Below are positions 33,581 to 43,706 of a stretch of 64,000 bases of DNA, in pieces. Source of the stretch: Urechidicola vernalis (GTDB lineage Bacteria; Bacteroidota; Bacteroidia; Flavobacteriales; Flavobacteriaceae); the NCBI RefSeq assembly GCF_031846385.1, contig NZ_JAVRHV010000004.1:248001-312000 (forward strand). Reading direction: 5' to 3'. The position numbers and the translations under genes are program-made. The notes beneath the pieces were generated by a model. That model searched no databases. It was not told the origin of the DNA and saw only the letters and a program-made list of their open reading frames with translations. Every line of letters starts with the position of its first letter. Positions within the stretch are counted from its first letter, which is position 1.

Positions 33581-35011
33581 TTAAATTTCTAGTTTCCAGC
33601 CCTCTCTATATTTTCTGCTAACAAACTTGTTAGCTTCGTTAAAGTTAGTGACTCTTAGATTTTCCCTATCCCAAAGTAATTTTTTACGACCGTTAAATTT
33701 ATTTCCAGTTTTTTCCAAATAACTTCTAATAGCTAAGTTACCAATTAATAATGACTCTGTCAACGGTCCGGCATAATCAAAAGAAGAGGTCAATGATTTA
33801 TGCTCCTTACTTCCAAACCCAGCTTTACAGGCTTCAGTCCAAAATATCTGATGTCCACTTTCAGGTAGTTTGTTGTTAAACAGTCTTTTACTACTTGTTA
33901 ATAATTCACCTGAATTCAAATAAACTTTCGGTTCTTGCCCATAAGTTCCACAGGTCATAATTCCTTTTTCTCCAATCATTAATACTCCATTAGAGCTATC
34001 TTTATTTCCTATGGAGTGATCCGCTGGAATTAAATCAGGATGAAATGGTCTAATACCACCATCGGACCAAGTGAGTTTCACATCAACTGGATTCTTTTTT
34101 GTTGCCTTAAATTTTAATTGTGTTCTAGAAGAAGGAGGACAAGAATCTGGGAGATAATCTGCTGTCCAATCACTAGAGAACACTGCTCCAACACTACTTT
34201 CAACTTCAGTTGGATGTCCTAACCCTAACACTCTAAATGGAGGGTCTATTAAATGACATCCCATATCGCCTAAAGCACCAGTTCCAAAATTCCACCAGCC
34301 TCGCCATTTAAATGGATGATACAACGGATGATAATCTACCATTTTGGCTGGGCCAACCCAAACATCCCAAGCCAATCCGTCAATCATTTTTGGTTTGTCT
34401 AAAGGTGATTTAATACCTTGAGGCCATACAGGTCTGTTGGTCCAAACTTCAACAGTATTTACTTTGCCAATAACACCTTGATCAAACCATTTTATCAATT
34501 GTTTGGTTCCGTCGCTAGAAGCTCCTTGGTTTCCCATTTGAGTAACCGATTTGTATTTGTTTGCGGCCTCCGTTAATACACGAGCCTCATGGATATTATG
34601 TGTTAGTGGCTTTTGAACATAAACATGCTTGCCCAATTGCATGGCTGTTAATGTAATAATGGCGTGTGTATGATCAGGAGTAGAAACAGTAACAGCGTCA
34701 ATATCCTGAACTTCATCAAATAACCTTCTATAATCTCTGAATTTTTTTGCCTTAGGAAATTTATTCATAAGGTCTTTAGACATGTTCCAATCTACATCAC
34801 AAATAGCCGAAATATGAGAAGCGCCTTTGTTCCATGCATTCATGGCATCACTTCTTCCTTTTCCACCTCCACCAATTACTGCAATATTTAATTTATCACT
34901 TGGAGCTGTAAATCCCTTGCCTAAAACATGTCTAGGAACAATAGATATTCCGGTTGCAACCACAGCAGATTTTTTAAGAAAACTTCTTCTGCTATTGTTT
35001 ACTGTACTCAT
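33581..35011 (-). CDS. Gfo/Idh/MocA oxidoreductase, Tat-exported (second of pair)
   Basis: The protein has 476 residues. A twin-arginine signal (SRRSFLKK at 7-14, then a hydrophobic stretch) predicts folded export. The Rossmann fold starts with IAVIGGGGKGRS at 43-54 and the family KP motif is QKP (133-135) instead of EKP. The long C-terminal domain contains NFGTGALGDMGCHLIDPPFRVL, typical of the larger exported group. The tightly bound NAD(P) of the glucose-fructose oxidoreductase group explains Tat export. Likely role: reversible oxidation at C3 of a glycoside or a keto-sugar in the periplasm (inference). Confidence 0.92.
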   Translation of the reverse strand: MSTVNNSRRSFLKKSAVVATGISIVPRHVLGKGFTAPSDKLNIAVIGGGGKGRSDAMNAWNKGASHISAICDVDWNMSKDLMNKFPKAKKFRDYRRLFDEVQDIDAVTVSTPDHTHAIITLTAMQLGKHVYVQKPLTHNIHEARVLTEAANKYKSVTQMGNQGASSDGTKQLIKWFDQGVIGKVNTVEVWTNRPVWPQGIKSPLDKPKMIDGLAWDVWVGPAKMVDYHPLYHPFKWRGWWNFGTGALGDMGCHLIDPPFRVLGLGHPTEVESSVGAVFSSDWTADYLPDSCPPSSRTQLKFKATKKNPVDVKLTWSDGGIRPFHPDLIPADHSIGNKDSSNGVLMIGEKGIMTCGTYGQEPKVYLNSGELLTSSKRLFNNKLPESGHQIFWTEACKAGFGSKEHKSLTSSFDYAGPLTESLLIGNLAIRSYLEKTGNKFNGRKKLLWDRENLRVTNFNEANKFVSRKYREGWKLEI

Positions 35012-35024
35012 ATCCTGTTTATTT

Positions 35025-35963
35025 CTATAAAAATTTATCTGATTCTTGATAGGCTTTAATTACTGCTATTTCGCCATCTTTTCCATTAACAGAGTTGCCA
35101 TGCTCCATTCCTAAAATTCCGTCAAAACCTCTAGAATGGATATATTTAAATACATTTTTGTAATTAATTTCTCCTGATGTTGGCTCGTTCCTACCAGGAT
35201 TATCTCCTATTTGAAAATATCCAATTTCATCCCAGCACGCTTCAATATTAGGGATCAAATTACCTTCTTGAATTTGTTGATGATAAATATCGAATAATAT
35301 TTTACAAGACGGACTATTTACAGCTTTACATATTTGAAATGCCTGTGGGCTTTCTGATAAAAATAAACCCGGGTGATTTCTAAAATTTAATGGTTCTAAT
35401 ACCATTGTTAAATTCTCCTTTTCTAGGATTTCAGAAGCATATTTTAAAGAGTCAACTACGTTAGCAGTTTGATACGCCATATTTAACCTTAAATCTACAT
35501 GGCCAGGTACAACTGTCATCCATTTTGCATTTACGCGTTTAGCTACAGCCACAGACTCTTCAATTTGAGATAAAAATTCTTTCCTGAATTCTTCTTTGCC
35601 ACTGGCTAAATTTGGCTCTTTCCAATAAATTTTATGCGCAACAAAAACACCCATTTCTATGTTTCTGTTAGACATGATTTTAGCCATTTTTTCTTGAGTT
35701 TCAATACTTCGACCTTTCATGCCATTATCTTCAAAAGCAGTAAAACCTTGATCAGCCATAAAATTAAGTTGGTCAATCGGGTCTTTACCCGCATGGTTTT
35801 GAAACATACCTAAATGTGGAGCGTAATTTAAATTGTAATTATACTTGTCTACAATTATCGTTTCTTCTTTTTTAGCATTCATGGCGCTAAGTCCAAAGGC
35901 ACCCGAACTAAGAACAGCTGCTGCAGTTGTCCCTTTTTTTAAAAATGATCTTCTTTCCATCAT
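35025..35963 (-). CDS. Hydroxypyruvate-isomerase-like TIM barrel, Tat-exported
   Basis: The protein has 312 residues. A Tat-like signal (ERRSFLKKGTTAAAVLSSG) precedes an AP-endonuclease-2 type TIM barrel. The metal-binding set is complete: E190 in LEPLN, D225 with H228 in FDIYHQQ, Q251 before GDNPGRNEPTSGEINY, and E287 in GMEHG. The sequence is closest in pattern to hydroxypyruvate isomerase (Hyi), but that is a cytosolic enzyme; export and its Gfo/Idh/MocA flanks suggest an isomerase or eliminase acting on oxidised sugars in the periplasm. Gaps of 8 and 13 bases to the neighbours show a tight operon. Confidence 0.9.
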   Translation of the reverse strand: MMERRSFLKKGTTAAAVLSSGAFGLSAMNAKKEETIIVDKYNYNLNYAPHLGMFQNHAGKDPIDQLNFMADQGFTAFEDNGMKGRSIETQEKMAKIMSNRNIEMGVFVAHKIYWKEPNLASGKEEFRKEFLSQIEESVAVAKRVNAKWMTVVPGHVDLRLNMAYQTANVVDSLKYASEILEKENLTMVLEPLNFRNHPGLFLSESPQAFQICKAVNSPSCKILFDIYHQQIQEGNLIPNIEACWDEIGYFQIGDNPGRNEPTSGEINYKNVFKYIHSRGFDGILGMEHGNSVNGKDGEIAVIKAYQESDKFL

Positions 35964-35971
35964 AAATAAAA

Positions 35972-37303
35972 TTAAGAGTTAATAATTGCTGTGCTTCCTG
36001 GAACAGGGGTAGGATAATTTCCATTTGCATCCAATACTACTGGTGGTATAGCATCAAATGTAAGTAAATCTTCATCTGGAACTAGTTTATGTTCAGAATT
36101 CATGGCTTCTTCCCAAGTAACAGATTTGCCCGTATAAGTAGCCATTCTACCTAAAATTGCGGTCATTGTACTTTTTGCTCCATATTCAGCATTGTTTATA
36201 TATTCACCGTTACCTCTTATGGCAGCAAATAGTTCGTCATGCTCTACTTGATAGGGGTTTTTATCATTCTCACCGTCATGTTTGTACCTGGTATTTCCAG
36301 AATAAGTTTTTAAATTTCCATTTCCACCTCCATCAGAATAAGTAGTTCCATGGGTTCCTTGAAATGTCTCAGAAACTCTATTCATACAACCTTGCTGATG
36401 TCTACATTGGCTTGATATTACTGCCCCACTTGGATATTCAAATTCTACAAAATGATGATCGAAGATTTGCCCATGATCTTTCCCTTTTCTAGTTTCTCTA
36501 CCACCCATACCTTGAGCTTTTACAGGGTATTCTCCCAAGAACCAGTTTGCAACATCTATATTGTGAATATGTTGCTCTAAAATATGATCACCACAAATCC
36601 AGTTAAAATAATACCAATTTCTCATTTGATATTCCATTTCTGTCATGCCTTCTTTTCTAGGTCTTACCCAAACACCACTACTATTCCAATATACCTGACC
36701 TGAAACAATATTCCCAATTTCTCCTGCTTTAACCTTGTCGTAAATTGCGCGGTAGTTGCTTTGGTAGTGTCTTTGAAGACCTACTACCACATTTAACTTT
36801 TTGCTTTCTGCTTCTCTTGCTGTTTTTAAAACTTTTTTGATTCCTGCAACGTCAGTAGCTACAGGTTTTTCCATAAATACATGTTTGTTTTGAGCAACTG
36901 CATATTCAAAATGTTGAGGTCTGAATCCAGGAGGGGTTGTTAAAATAACGACATCAGCTTCGTCAATTGCCTTTTTGTATGAGCCAAAACCAACGAATTT
37001 TGTTTCTGGATTAACCTTAATTCTATCTACTGAAAACATTTTCAATAAGTTTTTTAAAGAACCTTCTAAACGATCCTCAAAAGCGTCTGCCATAGCAACT
37101 AATTCCACATTTGCATCGGCTTTTAATGCTTGACTTACAGCCCCAGTGCCTCTTCCACCACAACCAACAACGGCTAGTTTTAGTTTTTTGTCTGATTTAA
37201 ATGTTGGTGAAGCTGATAAAAGTGAAGGTGTCAAAATGATTCCACTTGTTAATAGGCTAGAGCCTTTAACAAAATTGCGACGAGATAAAATGTTTTTGTT
37301 CAT
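35972..37303 (-). CDS. Gfo/Idh/MocA oxidoreductase, Tat-exported (first of pair)
   Basis: The protein has 443 residues. Tat signal LSRRNFVKGSSLL, then the Rossmann nucleotide-binding loop VVGCGGRGTG (46-55) and EKP (144-146). The central substrate domain has the WNSSGVWVRPR and DHILEQHIHNIDVANW segments (His-rich active-site region) seen in exported members. It differs clearly from the second oxidoreductase of the same operon, so the two probably catalyse different redox steps. Placed second in the unit, 14 bases after the SUMF1-fold gene. Confidence 0.92.
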   Translation of the reverse strand: MNKNILSRRNFVKGSSLLTSGIILTPSLLSASPTFKSDKKLKLAVVGCGGRGTGAVSQALKADANVELVAMADAFEDRLEGSLKNLLKMFSVDRIKVNPETKFVGFGSYKKAIDEADVVILTTPPGFRPQHFEYAVAQNKHVFMEKPVATDVAGIKKVLKTAREAESKKLNVVVGLQRHYQSNYRAIYDKVKAGEIGNIVSGQVYWNSSGVWVRPRKEGMTEMEYQMRNWYYFNWICGDHILEQHIHNIDVANWFLGEYPVKAQGMGGRETRKGKDHGQIFDHHFVEFEYPSGAVISSQCRHQQGCMNRVSETFQGTHGTTYSDGGGNGNLKTYSGNTRYKHDGENDKNPYQVEHDELFAAIRGNGEYINNAEYGAKSTMTAILGRMATYTGKSVTWEEAMNSEHKLVPDEDLLTFDAIPPVVLDANGNYPTPVPGSTAIINS

Positions 37304-37317
37304 GATGTAAATAGTTA

Positions 37318-38283
37318 TTAATTAAGTCCAAAATCTTCAATGGCATTGAGCCAGTATTTTTTAATTTCTTCTGCAGTTGGTTGTTTTTTTGGTCTTACAA
37401 CTCTAAAGCCAACGAATTCTGCATTTGTGTGCCACCATTCGCTTTTCGGAATTTGTGGATCTCTTCTTTTCCATTTCGATTTTGATGCACCTCTATAGGT
37501 GCAACAAATCTTGTCTTTCGTATCTTTCCAAGACCCACCTCTTACAACACGTGGGTATAATTCTATAGGAGTGTTTATAGGGTTTGTTGAAGGGGATTTT
37601 TTATAAAATTCAGGGTCGTATTGGTCAAAAACCCATTCAGACACATTTCCAAGCATATCGTAAATACCTAGATTGTTTGGAGTTTTTTTTCCTACACGTT
37701 CATATTTGTCATTAGTGTTTTCATTATACCAAGCAATGGTGTCAATAGTGTTGTTAGATGCATCTGTTTTTCCAATTTTACAAACGTATTCCCATTCAGC
37801 TTCTGTTGGTAGTCTGTAAAAAATGCCTGTTTTTGCAGTAAGCCATTTGCAATACATAAGGGCAGCGTAATGGGTCATGTTAATAGCAGGGTGATCTTCT
37901 TTACCCATTCCAAAACTCATTTCTACATATGGTGTTGTTGCTCCACTTACTCCATCAATTCCAAATTCACTTAATAGGTTATTATTTTTAAATTCCTTCG
38001 ACTCAAAAGACCCAAAAACAAAAGCATCATATTGCTCCCAAGTAATTTCGTACTTACCTATCCAAAAGTCATCTACCGTTATTTTATGTTTAGGTTTTTC
38101 GTTGGATTTTCGATTTTCATCATTAGTTCCCATATTAAATGGCCCTCCATTTACTGCGATCATTTCAACAAGGAAAGTTTCATTTAAAATTTTTTGCGAA
38201 TAGTTTTTAAAGGTCTGAGCATTTAAATGACTATAAAAACTAAAAATTATAGTGTAAACAAGAATTTTTTTTATGGAATGCAT
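37318..38283 (-). CDS. SUMF1/formylglycine-generating-enzyme fold protein, exported
   Basis: The protein has 321 residues with a signal peptide (MHSIKKILVYTIIFSFYSHLNAQ). FGE-sulfatase fold landmarks: GGPFNMGTN, IGKYEITWEQYDAF, HPAINMTHYAAL, RLPTEAEWEYVC, NLGIYDMLGNVSEWVFD and RVVRGGSW, ending in VGFRVVRP. The usual FGE active-site Cys pair after RGGS is incomplete: only the CC at 260-261 is present and the first position is not Cys. No sulfatase is in the window, so it is more likely a non-maturase SUMF1 homologue, perhaps binding or modifying a sugar. It is the first gene of the lacI-regulated unit. Confidence 0.88.
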   Translation of the reverse strand: MHSIKKILVYTIIFSFYSHLNAQTFKNYSQKILNETFLVEMIAVNGGPFNMGTNDENRKSNEKPKHKITVDDFWIGKYEITWEQYDAFVFGSFESKEFKNNNLLSEFGIDGVSGATTPYVEMSFGMGKEDHPAINMTHYAALMYCKWLTAKTGIFYRLPTEAEWEYVCKIGKTDASNNTIDTIAWYNENTNDKYERVGKKTPNNLGIYDMLGNVSEWVFDQYDPEFYKKSPSTNPINTPIELYPRVVRGGSWKDTKDKICCTYRGASKSKWKRRDPQIPKSEWWHTNAEFVGFRVVRPKKQPTAEEIKKYWLNAIEDFGLN

Positions 38284-38350
38284 TGTGTTTTTTATCGGTT
38301 AAAAAAAAGGTTCATTTTCTTAGATTGTATTGAGAATCTGATGTCTATCT

Positions 38351-38366
38351 TTTGAAAACGCTCAAA
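38351..38366. promoter_or_regulatory. Candidate LacI-type operator before the SUMF1/oxidoreductase operon
   Basis: TTTGAAAACGCTCAAA has outer arms TTTGA / TCAAA and a central ACG as in LacI-family sites, 68 bases upstream of the SUMF1 start. Imperfect inside, so moderate confidence. Confidence 0.35.
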
Positions 38367-38583
38367 TGTATGAAAATGATCTTTTGAATTATTGAAAATA
38401 ATATAGAAAATTGAACGGAAACGAGCGAATTTTATAATTGATTGTAAAGGTCTGAATTTATTAAGAAATTGGCAAAATTTTCGAAAAACAGCATAATATG
38501 TCATTCAGCGAAGGTTAACGTCCATTTGTCGTAATGGTAAAGTTTGTTCTTTATTAAGATTTTATATTGTCAGTTCAAATTGG

Positions 38584-38599
38584 CCGAAAACGATTTAGG
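38584..38599. promoter_or_regulatory. Candidate degenerate LacI-type operator before first susC
   Basis: CCGAAAACGATTTAGG shares CGAAAACG and the following TTT with the perfect palindrome before the second susC; the right half is degenerate. It lies about 50 bases upstream of the susC ATG. Confidence 0.35.
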
Positions 38600-38648
38600 T
38601 TGGGGTTGCTCTTTTGAGAAAACTAAAAATTAATTAAATTAACTAAGT

Positions 38649-41600
38649 ATGAAGAACAATTTACTAAAAAAAATGTTTTTTGTTGCAATTATGCTCACTA
38701 GTAGTGTCATATTTGCTCAAACAGTTTCTGGAACGGTATCCGATAATAATGGACCGCTACCTGGAGCGAGTGTAGTGGTGAAAGGCACTACAAACGGTGG
38801 AGACACCGATTTTGATGGGAAGTTCTCGCTAGACAACGTTGCTGCTGATGCAGTACTTGTTGTTAGTTTTTTGGGATATGAAACCCAAGAGATAGCGGTA
38901 GCAGGTCGATCACAAATTGATGTGGTATTGATTGCGGGTTCAGAATCTCTAGAAGAGGTTACTGTGACTGCACTTGGAATTACAAGAGAGCGTAAATCTT
39001 TAGGATATTCTGTGCAAGAGGTAAAAGGAGACGTGCTTGCTGAAAGAAGTGAAACGAACGTAACCAATGCTTTATCTGGACAGGTGGCTGGTTTACAAGT
39101 AATGAGATCTAGTAATGGACCTGCGGGTTCTTCAAAAATTATTATTCGTGGTAACAACTCTTTAACAGGAGATAACCAACCGTTAATTGTAATTGATGGT
39201 GTGCCAGTAGATAATTCAGGTGGTGCTAATGCTGATTTTTGGAATCCTACTCAAGATACAGGAAATGGACTTGGAGACATTAACTCTAACGATATTGAAA
39301 CTATATCTGTATTAAAAGGTGCATCGGCAGCCGCTCTTTATGGTTCTCGTGGTGGTAATGGAGTTATTTTAATTACGACTAAGACAGGTAGACAATCCGA
39401 TGGTTTAGGAATTACATATTCTGCAACCTTAGGGACTACTAACACTTTTATGGCACCAGATATGCAAAATGTTTTCGGACAAGGTTCTGAAGGAATTTTT
39501 GACCCTGTTTCTGGATCTTCTTGGGGACCAAAAGCAGAAGGACAAACAGTTACTGATTGGGAAGGAAAGCAAGTGCCTTTAAATATACATGATAATATTG
39601 ATAATTTTTACGAAGGAGGATTTACGCAAGATCATAGTTTGTCTTTCCAAAATAGAATTAGTAATGGTACATCGTTGTATACTTCAGCGAACTACTTAAA
39701 CGATCAAAGTAATATCCCTGGTTCTACTTTAGAAAGGTTAAATTTAACATCAAGAGCAGTTTCTGTATTTGGTAAAACTGATAATTGGACAGTAGATACT
39801 AAGATTCAATATATTAATACTATAGCGAATAACAGACCGATCAATGGTCAAAATGATAGAAACTCATTTGGAACAATTGCTACCTTACCAAGATCATTAG
39901 ACATTAGAGAGTTTAAAGATCATACTGATGAATTTGGTAATATGATTTGGTGGTCTGAAGGTAATGGATCTAATCCTTACTGGGCCGCAAATAATGCTTT
40001 AAGTAACGATAAAAGAAATCGTTTCATTTTAACAGGAATGTTAAAAAACCAAATTAATGATTGGTTAAGTGCAGAAGTTAGAGGAGGTGCTGATATTCAT
40101 AATACAGTATTGGATTCTAAATTGTATGCTGGAGGTAGAAATTCTGTGACAGGTAGATATTCTACTGGATATAGAAATTTCCAAGAGAATAACTTCAGTG
40201 CTATGGTAACTGCTTCTAAAAATAACTTATTTGGTAAATTTGGAGGAACTGCCTTATTAGGAGGTAACTTAATGAAGCAATTCAGAACTAGTTTAAGCTC
40301 AAGTTCTGGAGAATTAGTTGTGCCTAATTTATTCTCTTTAAATAATGGTGTAAATCCACCAACTGTTAGTCAGGGAAGAGTTGAAAGAAAAATGAACTCT
40401 ATTTATGGAACATTACAAGTAAATTATGATGATTTCTTATACTTAGATGTTACAGGAAGAAATGACTGGACTTCTACTTTAAGTGAAGATAATAGATCTT
40501 TCTTCTATCCATCTGTGAGTGCCTCTTTTGTATTAACAGAATTGTTAGATAAAAATGATGGAAATCCAGATTGGTTAAACTTTGCTAAGTTCCGTGGATC
40601 ATATGCAACAGTAGGTAATGATATGGATCCTTATCAGTTATATAACTTTTATTCTATTGGAAAAGATCCAAATGGTAATACTACAGCTTCAAGTAACTCA
40701 ACTAAGTTTAACGAAAATATTAAGAGTGAGTTAATTAAATCTACAGAAATCGGATTTGAAACACGTATGTTCAATAACAGATTATATTTAGATTTTGCTT
40801 GGTATAAAACAAATGCAACTAACCAAATTTTAAGAATCCCTGTTGATCCATTAAGTGGATTTACAGGATCAATTGTAAATGCAGGTGATATCCAAAATAC
40901 AGGTTTCGAGATTACAGCTAATGGATCGATTTTTGATAATCCAGAAGGGTTCTCTTGGGATGTGAATGTGAACTATTCTCATAATAAAAATACTATTGAA
41001 GAGTTAACTGATGATGTTACGCAATATGGTTTAGGAGGATTTGATAATATGAGTATCTTGGCGGTTTCTGGAGGTAGATATGGTGAGATTCATGGTACTA
41101 AATTTCAGCGTGTAGAAGATGAGGCTGATCCAAATTTTGGAGCAATCATTGTTGATGCAAATGGTATTCCATTAGGTACTTCTGAAAGATTCCATGTTGG
41201 AGATCAAGAAGCAGATGCTTTGTTAGGTATGACAAATTCATTTAGTTATAAGAACTTTGCATTAAGTGTTTTAGTTGATGCGCGTATTGGGGGAGAAATT
41301 TTCTCTGGTACAAACAGAGCAATTCAACAAAGTGGTACTGGTGCTGCAACGGTAGTAAACGGAGAAAGAGCTGATATCGTTTTTGATGGTGTAATGGATG
41401 ATGGTTCAGGAAGCTATACTCAAAATACTACTGGGGTTAGTCCACAATTATATTGGGGAACTTTAGCAGCTAGAACAGGTAATTTAGGTATTACTGAGCA
41501 TAATATTTATGATGCTACAAATGTACGTTTAAGAAATATTCAATTAGATTATACATTCCCTTCTGAGTGGTTGGGGGATTCTGGGATTCAACGTGCTAAA

Positions 41601-41759
41601 GTTGGATTTTCAGCTAACAATGTTTGGATGATTTCTAGTAATTTGAATGGGGTAGATCCTGAATCTGTATTCGCTACAAATTCTAATGCTACTGGTTTTG
41701 AGAATTTAACTTCGCCAACACAAAGAAGTTTCTTTTTTAATGTAACACTTAGTTTCTAA
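38649..41759 (+). CDS. SusC/RagA-family TonB-dependent outer-membrane transporter (module 1)
   Basis: The protein has 1036 residues. A signal peptide (first 23) is followed by a carboxypeptidase-regulatory-like domain (about 25-95; GTVSDNNGPLPGASVVVKGT), a TonB-box region (EEVTVTALGI) and the plug (ALSGQVAGLQV, IIIRGNNSLTG, PLIVIDGVPVDN, ISVLKGASAAALYGSRGGNGVI). A long beta-barrel ends in RSFFFNVTLSF. It imports a glycan or glycoside together with the SusD lipoprotein encoded 18 bases downstream. The first 24 residues differ from those of the second SusC at one position only, although the rest diverges strongly. Confidence 0.96.
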   Translation: MKNNLLKKMFFVAIMLTSSVIFAQTVSGTVSDNNGPLPGASVVVKGTTNGGDTDFDGKFSLDNVAADAVLVVSFLGYETQEIAVAGRSQIDVVLIAGSESLEEVTVTALGITRERKSLGYSVQEVKGDVLAERSETNVTNALSGQVAGLQVMRSSNGPAGSSKIIIRGNNSLTGDNQPLIVIDGVPVDNSGGANADFWNPTQDTGNGLGDINSNDIETISVLKGASAAALYGSRGGNGVILITTKTGRQSDGLGITYSATLGTTNTFMAPDMQNVFGQGSEGIFDPVSGSSWGPKAEGQTVTDWEGKQVPLNIHDNIDNFYEGGFTQDHSLSFQNRISNGTSLYTSANYLNDQSNIPGSTLERLNLTSRAVSVFGKTDNWTVDTKIQYINTIANNRPINGQNDRNSFGTIATLPRSLDIREFKDHTDEFGNMIWWSEGNGSNPYWAANNALSNDKRNRFILTGMLKNQINDWLSAEVRGGADIHNTVLDSKLYAGGRNSVTGRYSTGYRNFQENNFSAMVTASKNNLFGKFGGTALLGGNLMKQFRTSLSSSSGELVVPNLFSLNNGVNPPTVSQGRVERKMNSIYGTLQVNYDDFLYLDVTGRNDWTSTLSEDNRSFFYPSVSASFVLTELLDKNDGNPDWLNFAKFRGSYATVGNDMDPYQLYNFYSIGKDPNGNTTASSNSTKFNENIKSELIKSTEIGFETRMFNNRLYLDFAWYKTNATNQILRIPVDPLSGFTGSIVNAGDIQNTGFEITANGSIFDNPEGFSWDVNVNYSHNKNTIEELTDDVTQYGLGGFDNMSILAVSGGRYGEIHGTKFQRVEDEADPNFGAIIVDANGIPLGTSERFHVGDQEADALLGMTNSFSYKNFALSVLVDARIGGEIFSGTNRAIQQSGTGAATVVNGERADIVFDGVMDDGSGSYTQNTTGVSPQLYWGTLAARTGNLGITEHNIYDATNVRLRNIQLDYTFPSEWLGDSGIQRAKVGFSANNVWMISSNLNGVDPESVFATNSNATGFENLTSPTQRSFFFNVTLSF

Positions 41760-41777
41760 ACTTAAAAAAATAAAATT

Positions 41778-43685
41778 ATGATTAAAATAATGAAAAAAAT
41801 AGGGATGCTTTTAGCAGCATTTGTATTGATTGTCTCATGTGATGATTTTGAGGAAATCAATGTAAATCCGACGGCTGCAAGTGCGGACCAAGTTCAGGTA
41901 GAGTACTTTATAAACGGTTCTATTATTGGTGCGCAGCAAGACCCACATATTGCAGAGAGAGTCTTTGTATTGTATTGGTCAGATGCATCAAGAATGGATA
42001 ATAAACGAGTATTGTCTGAAGGAGGTTATAATGCTGGTTGGACAGCGGATTACTATAGATATGTAGGAGGATGGTTGAACGATATTAATTCTGCAATTGA
42101 AGTAGCGGACACTCATTTAGAGTCTGGTAATATTAAAGAGTACACGAGTAACTTAAAGCAGGTTTCTAGAATTTGGAGAGCTTATTTAATGAGTGAAATG
42201 GCTGATAACTTTGGACCAATTGCTATTGAGGGTTTTCAAGGTGAAAACCCAGATTATAATTCTGTTGAGGACGTATATATGTTCTTGTTGGCTGAATTGA
42301 AAGAAGCAACTGCGATGTTAGATGTTAATGTTAGTGTGCCTAATGGAGTGGCAAATTTAGATGCGGCTTATGGTTTTGATTTTACAAAATGGAAAGCATA
42401 TGGTACATCTATGAGGATGAGATTGGCAATGCGTTTGTCTGAGGTTGCTCCTGGGGTAGCACAGCAAGAATTTGAGGATGCAGTAAATAATAATGCATAT
42501 GTTTCCGTTTCTTCTGAAAACTTTAAAGTGAAAGAAGGTGGTGGATGGAATTCATTGACTAACGTAATGTCTAGACAATGGAATAACCATTACTTGTCTG
42601 CTTCATTAAATAACTTAGCAATTGGTTTAGGAGGAATTAATTCTGCTGATCAATTAGATGCAGATAAGCATGCATTTATTAAGCCTGGAGATCATATGGG
42701 ATTAAAGTTTGATGATCATTTCACAACTTTAACAAATGATCCTTCTGCTGGGTTCTGGTTTGATGGTTTGCATGAGAAGATTGATCCAAGAATTTATGCT
42801 TTGTATAAAATACCTGGAGATGTAAATGATCCTGACTTTAATAAATATCCGACTTGGTCAAGTTCTTGGGGTGATACTGTAAGACCTTTATTAGATGATA
42901 ATGGAGATGAAATTTTAACTGTTGACGCTACAAATCATTGGAATGCGCCATCATCTGGTGACTGGGGTGAAAAAGGAGCGAAAAACAGATTGAGATATAT
43001 AGGAACATTACCTAGATTGTCTCATAAGTATAGAAGTGATCAGTCAGATAGGTTGTTTTTTGCATCTTGGGAGTCTTATTTCTTAATTGCTGAAGCAGCA
43101 GTTAGAGGTTGGAGTGTTCCATATTCGGCTAAAGCGGCATATGAGCAGGGAATTAGCGAGAGTTTCGAATATAATGGTGTGTCTCAACACTATGGAAATT
43201 ATGTCTTGTCTCAAGATTATAATAGGGTTGGAACTTCAGTATCGTTTGATCACGTAACTGAGCCACCTGCTACTATGACTATGAACTATGTAGATGGATA
43301 TACAAATACTCCAGGTACGCATACCTTTACTTATCCAAGTAATACAATCTATGAAGGTGGTTCTGTGAAGAATGACCAATTAACTAAGATTATTACTCAA
43401 AAATACATCGCACAGAATCCATATTTAGCTTTAGAAGGATGGAATGATCATAGAAGATTAGGATTACCTTTCTTTGAAAATCCTGCAATTGAGAACCCAC
43501 TTGCAAACTTGCCAGATTTAACTACAAGTAACTATATGACTAACAGTGTTAAATTCTACGGACAAAGACAAATTTATCCGGCTAATTTTGCCGATAATGT
43601 TCCTGATGGATATGAGCAAGCGGTAGGTCATTTAGGTGGGCCAGACGAAATTTTAACTCCGCTTTGGTGGGCTAAGAAAAACTAA
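41778..43685 (+). CDS. SusD-like lipoprotein of the SusD-like_2 type (module 1)
   Basis: The protein has 635 residues with the lipobox VLIVSC after MIKIMKKIGMLLAAF; a second ATG at 41790 would give the shorter signal MKKIGM. It starts the mature chain with the EEINVNPTAAS pattern and ends with ALEGWNDHRRLGLPFFENPAIEN, both typical of the SusD-like_2 subgroup (PF12771-like) rather than canonical RagB/SusD. It acts as the lid of the SusC transporter and binds the substrate at the surface. An intrinsic terminator follows. Confidence 0.93.
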   Translation: MIKIMKKIGMLLAAFVLIVSCDDFEEINVNPTAASADQVQVEYFINGSIIGAQQDPHIAERVFVLYWSDASRMDNKRVLSEGGYNAGWTADYYRYVGGWLNDINSAIEVADTHLESGNIKEYTSNLKQVSRIWRAYLMSEMADNFGPIAIEGFQGENPDYNSVEDVYMFLLAELKEATAMLDVNVSVPNGVANLDAAYGFDFTKWKAYGTSMRMRLAMRLSEVAPGVAQQEFEDAVNNNAYVSVSSENFKVKEGGGWNSLTNVMSRQWNNHYLSASLNNLAIGLGGINSADQLDADKHAFIKPGDHMGLKFDDHFTTLTNDPSAGFWFDGLHEKIDPRIYALYKIPGDVNDPDFNKYPTWSSSWGDTVRPLLDDNGDEILTVDATNHWNAPSSGDWGEKGAKNRLRYIGTLPRLSHKYRSDQSDRLFFASWESYFLIAEAAVRGWSVPYSAKAAYEQGISESFEYNGVSQHYGNYVLSQDYNRVGTSVSFDHVTEPPATMTMNYVDGYTNTPGTHTFTYPSNTIYEGGSVKNDQLTKIITQKYIAQNPYLALEGWNDHRRLGLPFFENPAIENPLANLPDLTTSNYMTNSVKFYGQRQIYPANFADNVPDGYEQAVGHLGGPDEILTPLWWAKKN

Positions 43686-43706
43686 ATTTAGTTTAGATTA
43701 ATTTTT

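Larger units (their letters stand above)
38284..38648. other. Divergent control region between SUMF1 operon and first susC
   Basis: This 365-base AT-rich region separates the two divergent operons. It holds two LacI-like palindromes (38351-38366 and 38584-38599) and, just before susC, a leader of about 28 bases that is almost the same as that before the second susC. No gene is evident in it. Confidence 0.6.

Noticed and set aside
37318..38283. Sulfatase-maturation role for the SUMF1-fold protein
   Set aside because: No sulfatase is encoded in the window and the cysteine pair of the active site is incomplete.
38717..39157. A 146-codon open frame antisense to the start of the first susC
   Set aside because: Shadow of the susC coding frame; composition is low-complexity Ser/Thr and no motif or signal supports it.
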